Of a stretch of 11,262 bases of DNA, positions 1 to 6,724 are shown piece after piece. Position 1 is the stretch's first letter; each line of letters begins with the position of its first letter. The position numbers and the translations under genes are program-made. Source of the DNA: CF-113 sp035308345 (GTDB taxonomy: Bacteria > Chloroflexota > Ktedonobacteria > Ktedonobacterales > Ktedonobacteraceae); NCBI GenBank assembly GCA_035308345.1, contig DATGGW010000084.1:1-11262 (forward strand). The letters run 5' to 3'. The notes under the pieces were generated by a model, which had not been told where the DNA came from, ran no database searches, and was given only the letters and a program-made list of their open reading frames with translations.

Positions 1-1
1 C

Positions 2-1321
2 TGCCCGGTAACAATCCAGTACCTGCTGATCAGTGGCAGCCCAATCTCCAGATTGGTGACGGTACCCCCTGCCAGTCGCTGGACGGAGTCCGTCAATGGA
101 GATCTGAACACGCAGGCCTCTTCCCAGAGCTATGTGGCAGATTCAGCCATCGTGACGGTCACGGGTACGACATGCACGGGAGTGGTGGCCGAGCGGCCTA
201 TGTACTTCGCCAACTTCTCGGGCGTCAGCAGCGGCAGCGACGTGCTTGGAGCCACCCATACCGGCACCAGCTTCTCCTTTGCCGATCTGTCCACGCTACC
301 CAACTACAACACGTTCATCACCATCTTGAACCCGCCATCCAATACGGCGCCGGCCCATATTACCGCCGCCTACTTTCTAGGTGGCACGCAGGTGGGCAGC
401 GATACGTTGATTGTGCAGCCAGGTACGCGCGGCACGATCAATCCGCAACGGTTGGGCAAACGTGTGGCAGCGGTGGTCAGTTCGGATCAAGCAGTGGTAG
501 TGGAACGGCCCACCTACTTCAATTCCTTCTCGCCCGGCAACGCGCATAACGTCGCCGGGGCTGCTTCAGTGGTGGGAGCGCCAGCCGCCTCTTCAGACTG
601 GCGCTTTGCCGAGGGCTTTCTGGGTAGTGGCTTCCAGGAGTACCTGGCGCTGGCCAACTTTGGCTCTGCGGCCGCCTCGACGATAGTGCTGTTGGAGTAC
701 GACAACGGCAGCACACTGAGCGTGCCGGTCACGGTGAACGCGGAAAGTCAGTCCATCGTGGATGTCAATGCGGTGACCGCCAGTAAACAAGGCACCTGCT
801 CGCCACAGCCTTGCGTCCTCTCCGGCACGGTCTCTGCCGAGATAACTACGTCGGTCTCCACTCCGATAGTGGCCGAACGGGAGATGTTCTTTCACTACGG
901 TCACAGCGCCAATGGCCGCATCCTGGGCGCGATGGGAGGCACTGACATCACCGGGCAATCGGGGGCGGCGACAGCCACCGCCTACAATTTTGCCGAGGGC
1001 TATACCAATGTTGGCTACAACGAGTGGCTCACCTTACAAAATCCGACCGGAAGCACGGAAACGATCGATGTCACCCTGGTCAATGAAATGGGGAACAGCT
1101 ACACCTTCACGGTCATGGTTGGGGCGCATACTCGTGGTACGGTCGATATCACCGGCGAGGTTATCCAGCACCTCTACCAGCCCAACGATGGCTTCAAGGG
1201 CTATGAGGTTTCCATGTCCGTACAGTCCAATAGTGGCCCGTTCGTAGCTGAGCGGCCCATGTACTGGAATGCATCGGGAACCCAGGGCGGGAGTGATGTG
1301 CTTGGTTACATCGGCGGTTAA
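2..1321 (+). CDS. Repeat-rich extracellular-type protein, C-terminal part (5' truncated)
   Basis: The frame is open to the left edge of the window, so the true start lies outside; the TTG at 53 is not a credible start. About 440 residues are visible. They consist of roughly four units of about 100-125 residues (unit borders near nt 271, 601 and 985). Each unit has an 'F-A-(E/D)' entry (FSFADL, WRFAEGF, YNFAEGY), a 'LTLQNP'-like strand, a 'VDVN/VDITG' strand and a closing VAERPMY-type motif at 182-208, 494-520, 866-892 and 1241-1267. The low-charge, Ser/Thr/Gly/Val-rich composition and lack of membrane segments suggest tandem beta-sandwich modules on a secreted or surface protein. Such repeats are common in Ktedonobacteria as uncharacterised proteins, recalled here rather than searched. 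The protein ends in GSDVLGYIGG. No catalytic domain is visible, and any enzymatic domain would be upstream. Function unknown. Confidence 0.8.
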   Translation, partial: CPVTIQYLLISGSPISRLVTVPPASRWTESVNGDLNTQASSQSYVADSAIVTVTGTTCTGVVAERPMYFANFSGVSSGSDVLGATHTGTSFSFADLSTLPNYNTFITILNPPSNTAPAHITAAYFLGGTQVGSDTLIVQPGTRGTINPQRLGKRVAAVVSSDQAVVVERPTYFNSFSPGNAHNVAGAASVVGAPAASSDWRFAEGFLGSGFQEYLALANFGSAAASTIVLLEYDNGSTLSVPVTVNAESQSIVDVNAVTASKQGTCSPQPCVLSGTVSAEITTSVSTPIVAEREMFFHYGHSANGRILGAMGGTDITGQSGAATATAYNFAEGYTNVGYNEWLTLQNPTGSTETIDVTLVNEMGNSYTFTVMVGAHTRGTVDITGEVIQHLYQPNDGFKGYEVSMSVQSNSGPFVAERPMYWNASGTQGGSDVLGYIGG

Positions 1322-1360
1322 TCTTTCCAGGGCTATATAAACGTCACTGGCAAGAAACAT

Positions 1361-1439
1361 GACGCCCGCGAGGGTCGCCCCTACGATACAAAAACGCGCA
1401 GAGAAGCGCAATATCGTAGGGGCGACCCTCGCGGGCGTC
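1361..1439. repeat. 28-bp perfect inverted repeat (REP-like hairpin 1)
   Basis: Arms 1361-1388 and 1412-1439 are exact reverse complements and flank a 23-nt loop. The loop itself contains a GCGC/GCGC mini-stem at 1396-1399 and 1406-1409. Each arm contains the core GTAGGGGCGACCCT (or its complement), which recurs elsewhere in the window. No T-run follows, so it looks like a dispersed palindromic element more than a dedicated terminator. It could still end or protect the transcript of the upstream repeat protein. Confidence 0.9.
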
Positions 1440-1450
1440 TATACCTCCAG

Positions 1451-1613
1451 GGTCCCCCACAAAGCGGGGGCCGGAAGTAAGAACCTCCACAAAGGGGGCC
1501 AGGGTGACCGCAAGGGCGGTAAGTTGAACCCCCACAAAGCCGGGGGCCAGGGCGACCGCAAGGGTCGCCCCTACTATATACGAGGATGCTAACCCCCGCT
1601 TTGTGGTGGGACC
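1451..1613. repeat. Mosaic of short repeats (CCCCCACAAAG and GGGCGACCGCAAGGG units)
   Basis: The unit CCCCCACAAAGC+GGGGGCC occurs at 1454-1472 and 1529-1548, with a degenerate copy at 1484-1500. An inverted copy lies at 1593-1613 and matches the complement of 1451-1470 with one extra base. Two of these units are each followed by CCAGGGYGACCGCAAGGG, giving a direct repeat of about 45-bp period (1481-1516 and 1526-1563). Together with hairpin 1 and the promoter at 1629-1658, this accounts for most of the 377-base gap at 1322-1698. No gene is seen there. Confidence 0.8.
1547..1582. repeat. 36-nt repeat, copy 1 (identical to 6569-6604)
   Basis: These 36 bases are identical to 6569-6604, about 5 kb away. 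The element folds on itself: GGGCGACC (1550-1557) pairs with GGTCGCCC (1563-1570) across a short GCAAG loop. It is followed by the tail CTACTATATACG. Exact identity in non-coding DNA marks a dispersed repeat family. Confidence 0.9.
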
Positions 1614-1628
1614 ATGCCTCTGTTTGAA

Positions 1629-1658
1629 TTGGACAGGGAACATACGTTATGCTATCAT
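1629..1658 (+). promoter_or_regulatory. Probable promoter of the kinase gene
   Basis: TTGGAC (1629-1634) and TATCAT (1653-1658) are separated by 18 bases. They lie about 40 nt upstream of the kinase start and just after the repeat mosaic. A strong AGGAGG ribosome binding site follows at 1686-1691. The boxes match the housekeeping sigma consensus reasonably, but this is pattern recognition only. Confidence 0.5.
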
Positions 1659-1698
1659 AACTCCGATATTAGCGACATCTCTAGCAGGAGGCTGATTC

Positions 1699-3867
1699 GT
1701 GGATAGTCTCATTGGCGCATCCATCGGCGGATATACCCTTATTCAAGTGCTTGGAAGCGGCGGTATGGGTACAGTCTACCTGGCTGAAGATGCGGCAATT
1801 GGGCAGCAGGTCGCCATCAAGGTGGTGCGCACAGATCCCGACAGTTATACTGATATAGCCGCGGCGTTCAACGCGGCGGATCGTTTCAAGCAGGAAGCGC
1901 GCGCGGTAGCCAGCCTGGATCACCTGCACATCCTTCCATTGTATCGCTATGGCGAAGAAAAGACGGCCGACGGGCAACTCGCTTATATCATCATGCAATA
2001 CCGGCCGGAGGGTTCGCTCTGGGATTGGCTGCGGCGTAGGGCGGAACTCACATTTGGGCAGGCTTCCAACCAGCTTTCTAATAACTCTTCCATGAATCTT
2101 CCCTTTCTAATGAGTGGTACATGGCCTCTGGGACTTGACGAGGCCACAGAATACCTGCGCCAGGCTGCATCAGCCCTGCAATACGCGCACGAGCGCGGCA
2201 TTATCCACCGCGATGTGAAACCGGCCAACTTCTTGCTGCGCGTGGAGGGCGGGAGTACTGTATACCTGCTGCTTTCGGATTTCGGGCTTGCAAAGGTCTA
2301 CTCAGCGAACACTTCAACCAGCCATATACTGGGTACACCCATCTATATGGCGCCCGAGCAGTTTGAGGGCGCGGCCGTGCCTGAAAGCGATCAATACAGC
2401 CTGGCCGTCATGATTTACTACTGCCTGGCCGGGCGTCCTCCTTTCGAGGGCGAACCAATGCATCTGATGAACCAGCACCTCATAAGCGCGCCGCCCCTCA
2501 TTACGGTATTTAATCCCACGCTGCCGGAAAGCGTTGGCAGGGTGTTGACGCGCGCGCTGGCGAAAAACCCGGACGAGCGTTTCCAATCTACCGCCGAGTT
2601 TGCCGCCGCTTTCGCGCAGGCGGCGCAGGACGCTCCGGCCAATGTGCGCCCTTTCCTGTCGCTGCCCACGCTGTCACAAACGCAGCGCGCCGCGCCTTTC
2701 GCGCCGCAGCTAAACTATGGCGCGCAGCCGACGCCCCCGAAGTTGAATGCAGGATCGGCTCCGCAACTTGTTATGCCGCCAACACAGGCAGAGGAGGATT
2801 ATCAACGCGCATTCTCCGCGCCGCTTCCGAGCGTCATGACTCCGCAATTGCAGGCGCCGCCTCAGCCGCAACTATTACCACAAACGCCACCGGGTAAGCC
2901 AGGCGCAATGAGCAGGCGCAGCGCATTGGGCTGGATCATCGGCGGAGCTGCGGTAGTAGCAGTCGGAGGCAGCGCAGGCTTCTACTTCTACTCACGCAGC
3001 CGGCAGCCAGACAACGCAAAATTCGTGCTGCGCGGTCACAGCGATGTCGTGACCAGTATATTCTGGTCGCCCGATGGCGCCCAACTAGTCTCCGGTTCCC
3101 GCGACAAGACGGCCAGGCTCTGGATAGTCGCCAACCAGCAAAATACCGTTACTTATAGCGGACACAGCGCCGCCGTGCGCTGCGTGGTGTGGGGTCCCGG
3201 CGGGCTGTTGCTAGCCTCCGGTAGTGAAGATGAGACTGTCCAGTTGTGGGATAGCGGGGGCGTTCGGCGGCATACCTACGGCCCGCTGGGCGCTGCTGTA
3301 AGCACGATTGCCTGGGACGCCCAGGCAGGCGCTATACTCGCGGGTACGCTCGGCAATGGTGGACGCACGCTCCCCCTGACAGGCGGAGTCATCACGAGAA
3401 GCTTGACCAGGTCGGTTGTCAACGCGCTGGCTCTCTCCGCGGATGACACTTACCTGGCTGCTGCTCTAGCCAACGGCGATGTGGGAGTATATACCACACA
3501 GGCACCGCGTACCACCGTCTTCGGGCGCAAATTGACGGGCGCGGCGCTCTGCCTGGCCTGGTCGCCCGATGGAACAAAACTGGCGGCGGGCAGCGCGAAC
3601 AACTACGCGGAGGTATGGGATATTGCCGGTCGCATCATCAAACGGCTGCCGCATAAAGCCCCCGTCAACGGCGTTGCCTGGAATCCCGCCGGCAACAATC
3701 AACTGGCAACGTGCGCATCCGATGGCACGGTCAACATCTGGGATATCGCCAGTCTCGCAAAAACCACCTTTAGCGGCTATGGAGGCGCGATCAACTCCGT
3801 CGCGTGGAGCACCGGCGGCCTGGCAACCGGCGATGCCAACAACAACGTCATCGTCTGGCAAGTATAA
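1699..3867 (+). CDS. Membrane-anchored serine/threonine protein kinase with WD40 propeller
   Basis: 722 residues, starting at a GTG seven bases after AGGAGG. Residues 10-310 are a Hanks-type kinase: glycine loop LGSGGMGTV (18-26), catalytic Lys41 in VAIK, HRD at 170-172 with Asn177, DFG at 194-196 and APE at 218-220, so it should be active. A 30-residue Ser/Asn-rich insertion (about 115-145) lies before the helix preceding the HRD loop. Residues 310-405 are a Pro/Gln/Ala-rich linker. About 410-430 is a single membrane helix (GWIIGGAAVVAVGG). Residues 441-722 hold about seven WD40 units, several with clear 'W-SPDG...LASGS-D-T-LWD' signatures (for example 446-475 and 487-518). The kinase should be cytoplasmic and the propeller outside, where it could sense or bind a ligand; that topology is inferred. 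Its substrate is unknown. It probably shares a transcript with the small membrane gene 51 bases downstream. Confidence 0.93.
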   Translation: MDSLIGASIGGYTLIQVLGSGGMGTVYLAEDAAIGQQVAIKVVRTDPDSYTDIAAAFNAADRFKQEARAVASLDHLHILPLYRYGEEKTADGQLAYIIMQYRPEGSLWDWLRRRAELTFGQASNQLSNNSSMNLPFLMSGTWPLGLDEATEYLRQAASALQYAHERGIIHRDVKPANFLLRVEGGSTVYLLLSDFGLAKVYSANTSTSHILGTPIYMAPEQFEGAAVPESDQYSLAVMIYYCLAGRPPFEGEPMHLMNQHLISAPPLITVFNPTLPESVGRVLTRALAKNPDERFQSTAEFAAAFAQAAQDAPANVRPFLSLPTLSQTQRAAPFAPQLNYGAQPTPPKLNAGSAPQLVMPPTQAEEDYQRAFSAPLPSVMTPQLQAPPQPQLLPQTPPGKPGAMSRRSALGWIIGGAAVVAVGGSAGFYFYSRSRQPDNAKFVLRGHSDVVTSIFWSPDGAQLVSGSRDKTARLWIVANQQNTVTYSGHSAAVRCVVWGPGGLLLASGSEDETVQLWDSGGVRRHTYGPLGAAVSTIAWDAQAGAILAGTLGNGGRTLPLTGGVITRSLTRSVVNALALSADDTYLAAALANGDVGVYTTQAPRTTVFGRKLTGAALCLAWSPDGTKLAAGSANNYAEVWDIAGRIIKRLPHKAPVNGVAWNPAGNNQLATCASDGTVNIWDIASLAKTTFSGYGGAINSVAWSTGGLATGDANNNVIVWQV

Positions 3868-3918
3868 TAGTAGGATTTTGGGTTTTCTGCCAGGCTGGTA
3901 GGCTGAAGGAGGAAAGAA

Positions 3919-4176
3919 ATGCCGTGGATCGGTGGGCTCATTCTCATTGGCATCCTTGCCCTGTTGCTGATTGCCGGAGTGTACCTGGGTAATAGTGAGA
4001 AGACGCCCAACAGGCGTCCAGCATCGTCGCTTGATGATTTTTACCGCTCGAGTGGACTTGGGAACGTTCTTGATGCGAATGAAAAGCTAAACGAGCTTTC
4101 GGAAGGGGAGCATCAACGACATGCACATGGAGGGCAACAACAGCATCACCAGCATAAACATGACGAGGATGAGTGA
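3919..4176 (+). CDS. Small membrane protein with His-rich tail
   Basis: 85 residues, with a strong AAGGAGGA site just before the ATG. Residues 4-23 form one hydrophobic helix (GGLILIGILALLLIAGVYLG). A polar linker follows, and the last 21 residues carry seven histidines plus glutamines and end in DEDE. The tail resembles the His-rich metal-binding tails of nickel or zinc chaperones, so metal binding is possible but unproven. It is in the same orientation as the kinase and 51 bases behind it with no terminator seen, which suggests co-transcription. I recognise no named family. The ribosome binding site, the coherent membrane helix and the lack of overlap with other genes support it as real. 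Confidence 0.72.
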   Translation: MPWIGGLILIGILALLLIAGVYLGNSEKTPNRRPASSLDDFYRSSGLGNVLDANEKLNELSEGEHQRHAHGGQQQHHQHKHDEDE

Positions 4177-4189
4177 AAGACAATATAAT
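4160..4189 (+). promoter_or_regulatory. Possible upstream promoter of the toxin-antitoxin operon
   Basis: A perfect TATAAT (4184-4189) sits 18 bases after ATGACG (4160-4165), which matches four of six positions of TTGACA. The -35 box overlaps the 3' end of the His-rich gene. Confidence 0.4.
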
Positions 4190-4210
4190 GTCAATGCGCT
4201 GCCCGGCAGA

Positions 4211-4221
4211 TGTGATATACT
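4211..4221 (+). promoter_or_regulatory. Possible extended -10 promoter of the toxin-antitoxin operon
   Basis: TGTGATATACT contains TATACT (4216-4221) preceded by TG and one base, an extended -10 element that can work without a good -35 box. It lies about 43 nt upstream of the antitoxin start. AGGAGGT at 4251-4257 is the ribosome binding site. Confidence 0.45.
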
Positions 4222-4263
4222 GGTAGAGTCTCGTTTTTACTCTTATATTCAGGAGGTATCCTC

Positions 4264-4581
4264 ATGGCATACGAGGTGACCATCCGCTTAACCGATCGAG
4301 AATATGCATTACTTGCCGCAGAAGCAGCAAAAAGTGGGAAGCAACCTGAGATCCTTCTGCGTGACCTTATACAACATTTTAGTCCCGTTCCTCAAGAAAA
4401 GCGCCTCCTGACTGAAGGCGAATTGGCAGAATGTCTCTACCATGATGGAAAAGTTCTCAATCTTCCAGATCGCAAAGTTCTGACAGCAGAAGAGCGAGCC
4501 AGGCGAGAACGACTTGCCCGTGTGTTTGCAGGCGGAAAGCCCGCGTCAGAAATGGTTAAAGAGGATAGGGGCCCATACTAA
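4264..4581 (+). CDS. Antitoxin of a VapBC-like pair
   Basis: 105 residues, with a strong AGGAGGT six bases before the ATG. The N-terminus starts with a short strand (YEVTIRLTD) followed by a helix (REYALLAAEAAKSG) and a second helix (PEILLRDLIQHF), compatible with a ribbon-helix-helix-like DNA-binding fold. The charged C-terminal half (LTAEERARRERLARVFAGG) ending in VKEDRGPY would wrap the toxin. The main evidence for its role is the downstream PIN-domain gene, whose ATG overlaps its stop codon by one base (TAATG), the usual antitoxin-toxin coupling. Such antitoxins normally repress their own promoter, with the toxin as co-repressor. Base composition is lower in GC than the flanking genes, which suggests acquisition by transfer. 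The precise antitoxin family cannot be fixed by eye. Confidence 0.75.
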   Translation: MAYEVTIRLTDREYALLAAEAAKSGKQPEILLRDLIQHFSPVPQEKRLLTEGELAECLYHDGKVLNLPDRKVLTAEERARRERLARVFAGGKPASEMVKEDRGPY

Positions 4582-5045
4582 TGAGTACCTACTTTTTGGA
4601 TACGTCTGCTATTGTAAAGCGTTATTTTTTAGAACAGGGTCATGATTGGATAGTTGCTCTTTGTGATTCGGGACAAGCACAGCATATCTACATCTCCCAG
4701 GTTGCTTTAGTAGAAGTTGTCGCTACCATATGCCGTAAGGCTCGTGAACAAAGCGTAGCCGACGAAGAACGCGATAGCCTTATTGATACATTTAGGCAGG
4801 ACTGCCAACATACTTATATCATCTGGCCTGTCACGACCGCTATATATACTATAGCTGGGAACCTGTGCCGAACATATAGGTTACGAGCCTATGATGCAGT
4901 GCAATTAGCCTGTGTTCTTGGCCTACGTGACGAGGCAGTGGCTACTGAAACCCCCAAGCCCATTTTTATCTGCTCTGACAATGATCTTATCAATATGGCT
5001 GTTGCCGAGAACTTGAGTATTGAGAATCCAAATAACTATCGATGA
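4581..5045 (+). CDS. vapC: PIN-domain ribonuclease toxin (VapC-like)
   Basis: 154 residues, translationally coupled to the antitoxin. PIN-domain acidic residues are visible in order: Asp7 in FLDTSAIVK, Glu45 in ALVEVVA, Asp105 in RAYDAVQLA, and Asp133 (or Asp135) in ICSDNDLIN. These four positions would bind Mg2+/Mn2+ for endoribonuclease activity. VapC toxins usually cut tRNA or rRNA when the antitoxin is degraded; the target here cannot be read from sequence. The length is slightly above the common 130-140 residues. The AT-rich codons contrast with those of rlmN, which starts 13 bases after this stop. Confidence 0.88.
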   Translation: MSTYFLDTSAIVKRYFLEQGHDWIVALCDSGQAQHIYISQVALVEVVATICRKAREQSVADEERDSLIDTFRQDCQHTYIIWPVTTAIYTIAGNLCRTYRLRAYDAVQLACVLGLRDEAVATETPKPIFICSDNDLINMAVAENLSIENPNNYR

Positions 5046-5058
5046 GTATGGTTTAAGC

Positions 5059-6216
5059 ATGTCAACAACACTTGTACCCGGAACAGAAACAACAAGCAAA
5101 AAGAAAATCGACCTGCTCGGCCTCACGCTGCCACAGATGCAGCAGTGGCTGGTCGAGCGAGGTGAAGCGTCGTTTCGCGCCAAACAAATCTATCAATGGC
5201 TCTTCCAACGCTATGTTAGCGATTTCTCCGCTATGACCAACCTCCCGCTTGCGCTGCGGGAAAAGCTGGCGCAAGAAGCCAGTAGCGGCTCTGTGATTGT
5301 GCGCAGCGAGCAGCATTCAAAGGATGATCGTACGCGCAAGATACTGCTGGAACTGGAAGACGGCAGGTTGATCGAGTCGGTGTTGATGCTCTACCCGCCG
5401 CTTGGTGAGAACAGCGCGCGCGCCACCGTCTGTGTGTCTACGCAGGCGGGCTGCGCCTATGGCTGCACCTTCTGCGCAACGGGCCAGATGGGCTTTGATC
5501 GCCATCTGAGCGCAGGAGAGATCGTGGCGCAGGCGCTCTACTTCGCGCGCGAACTGCGCGCCGCGCCCTGGACGGCGCAAGGATTACCGGGCAGCGCGCC
5601 CATCGATCACATCACAAATATCGTTTTGATGGGTATGGGTGAACCACTGCACAACTACGACAATACGCTGCAGGCGCTGCGCATCCTCAACAGTCCTGAT
5701 GGCTTCAACCTGGGGGCGCGTCACATGACGGTCTCAACGGTGGGACTCGTTCCCGCCATTCGCAAGCTCAGCCAGGAGCAATTGCAGGTGAACCTTGCCA
5801 TCTCGCTGCATGCCCCGACCGATGAGCTGCGCGGTCGGACTATGCCGATCAATCGCAAATACCCTATAAAGGAGCTATTCGCCGCCATTCAAGACTATAT
5901 TGCAGTCACGCGGCGGCAGGTCACATTTGAGTACGTGCTGCTGGCGGGCGTCAATGATACGCCCGAATACGCGCGCAAGCTGGGGGAGTTGCTCGCGCCT
6001 CTCAAACAATTCGCGCATGTCAACTGTATCCCCGTCAACGCCACCTCAGCCGATTACCGGCCACCGGGCGGCGAAGCCATTCGCGCTTTCCGCGACATCC
6101 TCTACCAACACGGGGTGAGCAACAGCGTGCGCGCCGAGCGCGGCGACGATATCGCAGCTGCCTGCGGGCAATTGCGCACACGGTTTGAGCAGAATAAGAA
6201 ACAAAAAACACAATAA
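5059..6216 (+). CDS. rlmN: Dual-specificity 23S rRNA (A2503)/tRNA (A37) C2-methyltransferase RlmN
   Basis: 385 residues from the ATG at 5059. This start is preferred over an in-frame TTG at 5020 because the family begins near 'LxxLTLPQMQQWL' and the TTG would overlap vapC. The radical SAM cluster motif CxxxCxxC is C132, C136, C139 (in GCAYGCTFC). The upstream Cys125 (in TVCVSTQ) and the C-terminal Cys369 (in DIAAACGQL) match the conserved cysteine pair of RlmN, the latter being the methyl-carrying residue. The GMGEP motif and 'VSTVGLVP' are also present. It methylates C2 of adenosine in the peptidyl transferase centre and in some tRNAs, using two SAM molecules. No good ribosome binding site or promoter precedes it, so it may be read through from the vapBC transcript. 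A hairpin overlaps its stop codon. Confidence 0.96.
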   Translation: MSTTLVPGTETTSKKKIDLLGLTLPQMQQWLVERGEASFRAKQIYQWLFQRYVSDFSAMTNLPLALREKLAQEASSGSVIVRSEQHSKDDRTRKILLELEDGRLIESVLMLYPPLGENSARATVCVSTQAGCAYGCTFCATGQMGFDRHLSAGEIVAQALYFARELRAAPWTAQGLPGSAPIDHITNIVLMGMGEPLHNYDNTLQALRILNSPDGFNLGARHMTVSTVGLVPAIRKLSQEQLQVNLAISLHAPTDELRGRTMPINRKYPIKELFAAIQDYIAVTRRQVTFEYVLLAGVNDTPEYARKLGELLAPLKQFAHVNCIPVNATSADYRPPGGEAIRAFRDILYQHGVSNSVRAERGDDIAAACGQLRTRFEQNKKQKTQ

Positions 6217-6254
6217 ATAGCGCCGCCTTCACGTGCGGCGCTATTTATTGTGTT
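6207..6254. terminator. Bidirectional terminator between rlmN and rpmB
   Basis: A 20-bp perfect inverted repeat has arms 6207-6226 and 6235-6254 and an 8-base loop. Its GC core (AGCGCCGC/GCGGCGCT) is flanked by A/T-rich ends, so both strands end in a U-rich stretch after the GC stem. It spans the rlmN stop and ends six bases before the rpmB stop on the other strand. Confidence 0.85.
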
Positions 6255-6260
6255 CTGTTA

Positions 6261-6455
6261 TTATTTCGTTTTGGGCAGTTTACTCATGGTGCGCAGGCAG
6301 CGCGTGCAAATGTTCACATTGCGCATGACGCCATTGATTTCCAAGCGGCGATGCTGCACATTGAGCACGAAGCGACGGCGCGTGCGTTTCTGTGAGAAGT
6401 TTGAGTTATTGCCGTGCATCGGCTTGCGTTCGCATATTTCACAACGACCTGACAT
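6261..6455 (-). CDS. rpmB: 50S ribosomal protein L28, zinc-ribbon form
   Basis: 64 residues beginning MSGRCEICERKP. The start is the ATG at 6455, preceded on the minus strand by a GAGAGGA ribosome binding site; an upstream in-frame start would add ten residues not seen in the family. Family features are visible: KPMHGNNSNFSQKRTRRRF, then VQHRRLEINGV, and a C-terminal ICTRCLRT. The pairs Cys5/Cys8 and Cys50/Cys53 form a zinc ribbon, so this is the zinc-containing ('C+') version. L28 binds near the E site of the large subunit. Its gene is convergent with rlmN and shares the hairpin terminator. It probably starts from the promoter at 6725-6754, giving an unusually long leader of about 260 bases. 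Confidence 0.96.
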   Translation of the reverse strand: MSGRCEICERKPMHGNNSNFSQKRTRRRFVLNVQHRRLEINGVMRNVNICTRCLRTMSKLPKTK

Positions 6456-6473
6456 GATCTGTTTCCTCTCTAT

Positions 6474-6604
6474 CCGGTTTACCACCGGTTTACCAGTCGC
6501 CCCACCATATCCGGTTTACCAGGGCGACCGCAAGGGTCTCGCGTAGCGCACGTACCATATACGGTTCACCAGGGCGACCGCAAGGGTCGCCCCTACTATA
6601 TACG
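6474..6604. repeat. Block of dispersed repeats upstream of rpmB
   Basis: CCGGTTTACCA is tandemly duplicated (6474-6484 and 6485-6495) and appears again at 6511-6521. A 34-nt direct repeat with two mismatches lies at 6505-6538 and 6555-6588, a 50-bp period. Each copy contains CCAGGGCGACCGCAAGGGTC. The second copy continues into the 36-nt sequence (6569-6604) that is identical to 1547-1582. The block lies within the putative 5' leader of rpmB. No gene is credible in 6456-6924, which holds this block, the rpmB promoter, a weak palindrome and hairpin 2. Confidence 0.88.
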
Positions 6605-6673
6605 GGTTGGTATCGCGCTGTTCCCTTGATTATCCATGCTGCTTTTGATATACTGCAAATGTTTCTCGGACCG

Positions 6674-6696
6674 GTTACCACTATCGCAATGATAAC
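6674..6696. promoter_or_regulatory. Imperfect palindrome, possible operator near the rpmB promoter
   Basis: GTTACCA (6674-6680) and TGATAAC (6690-6696) are inverted with one mismatch around nine bases. They lie about 30 bases downstream of the minus-strand -10 box. The spacing and symmetry would fit a dimeric repressor, but no specific regulator is recognised and chance is a real possibility. Confidence 0.25.
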
Positions 6697-6724
6697 AAAT
6701 GAGAGCATCCGTTTATGCCATGCG

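Noticed and set aside
593..958. 121-codon minus-strand frame opposite the repeat protein
   Set aside because: It is antisense to well-conserved repeat motifs and has no recognisable features of its own.
1359..1592. 77-codon open frame on the plus strand across the repeat region
   Set aside because: It is made almost entirely of the palindromic repeats, giving peptides such as GDRKGRPY. It has no ribosome binding site and its start lies in a hairpin.
5020..5058. Longer RlmN from a TTG at 5020
   Set aside because: It would overlap vapC by 26 bases and add residues absent from the family. The ATG at 5059 gives the expected N-terminus.
6505..6588. CRISPR-like spaced repeats
   Set aside because: There are only two copies at 50-bp spacing, the repeats are of a dispersed type found elsewhere in the window, and no cas genes are present.
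6490..6708. 72-codon open frame on the minus strand upstream of rpmB
   Set aside because: Its content comes from the dispersed repeats and it has no ribosome binding site or family resemblance.
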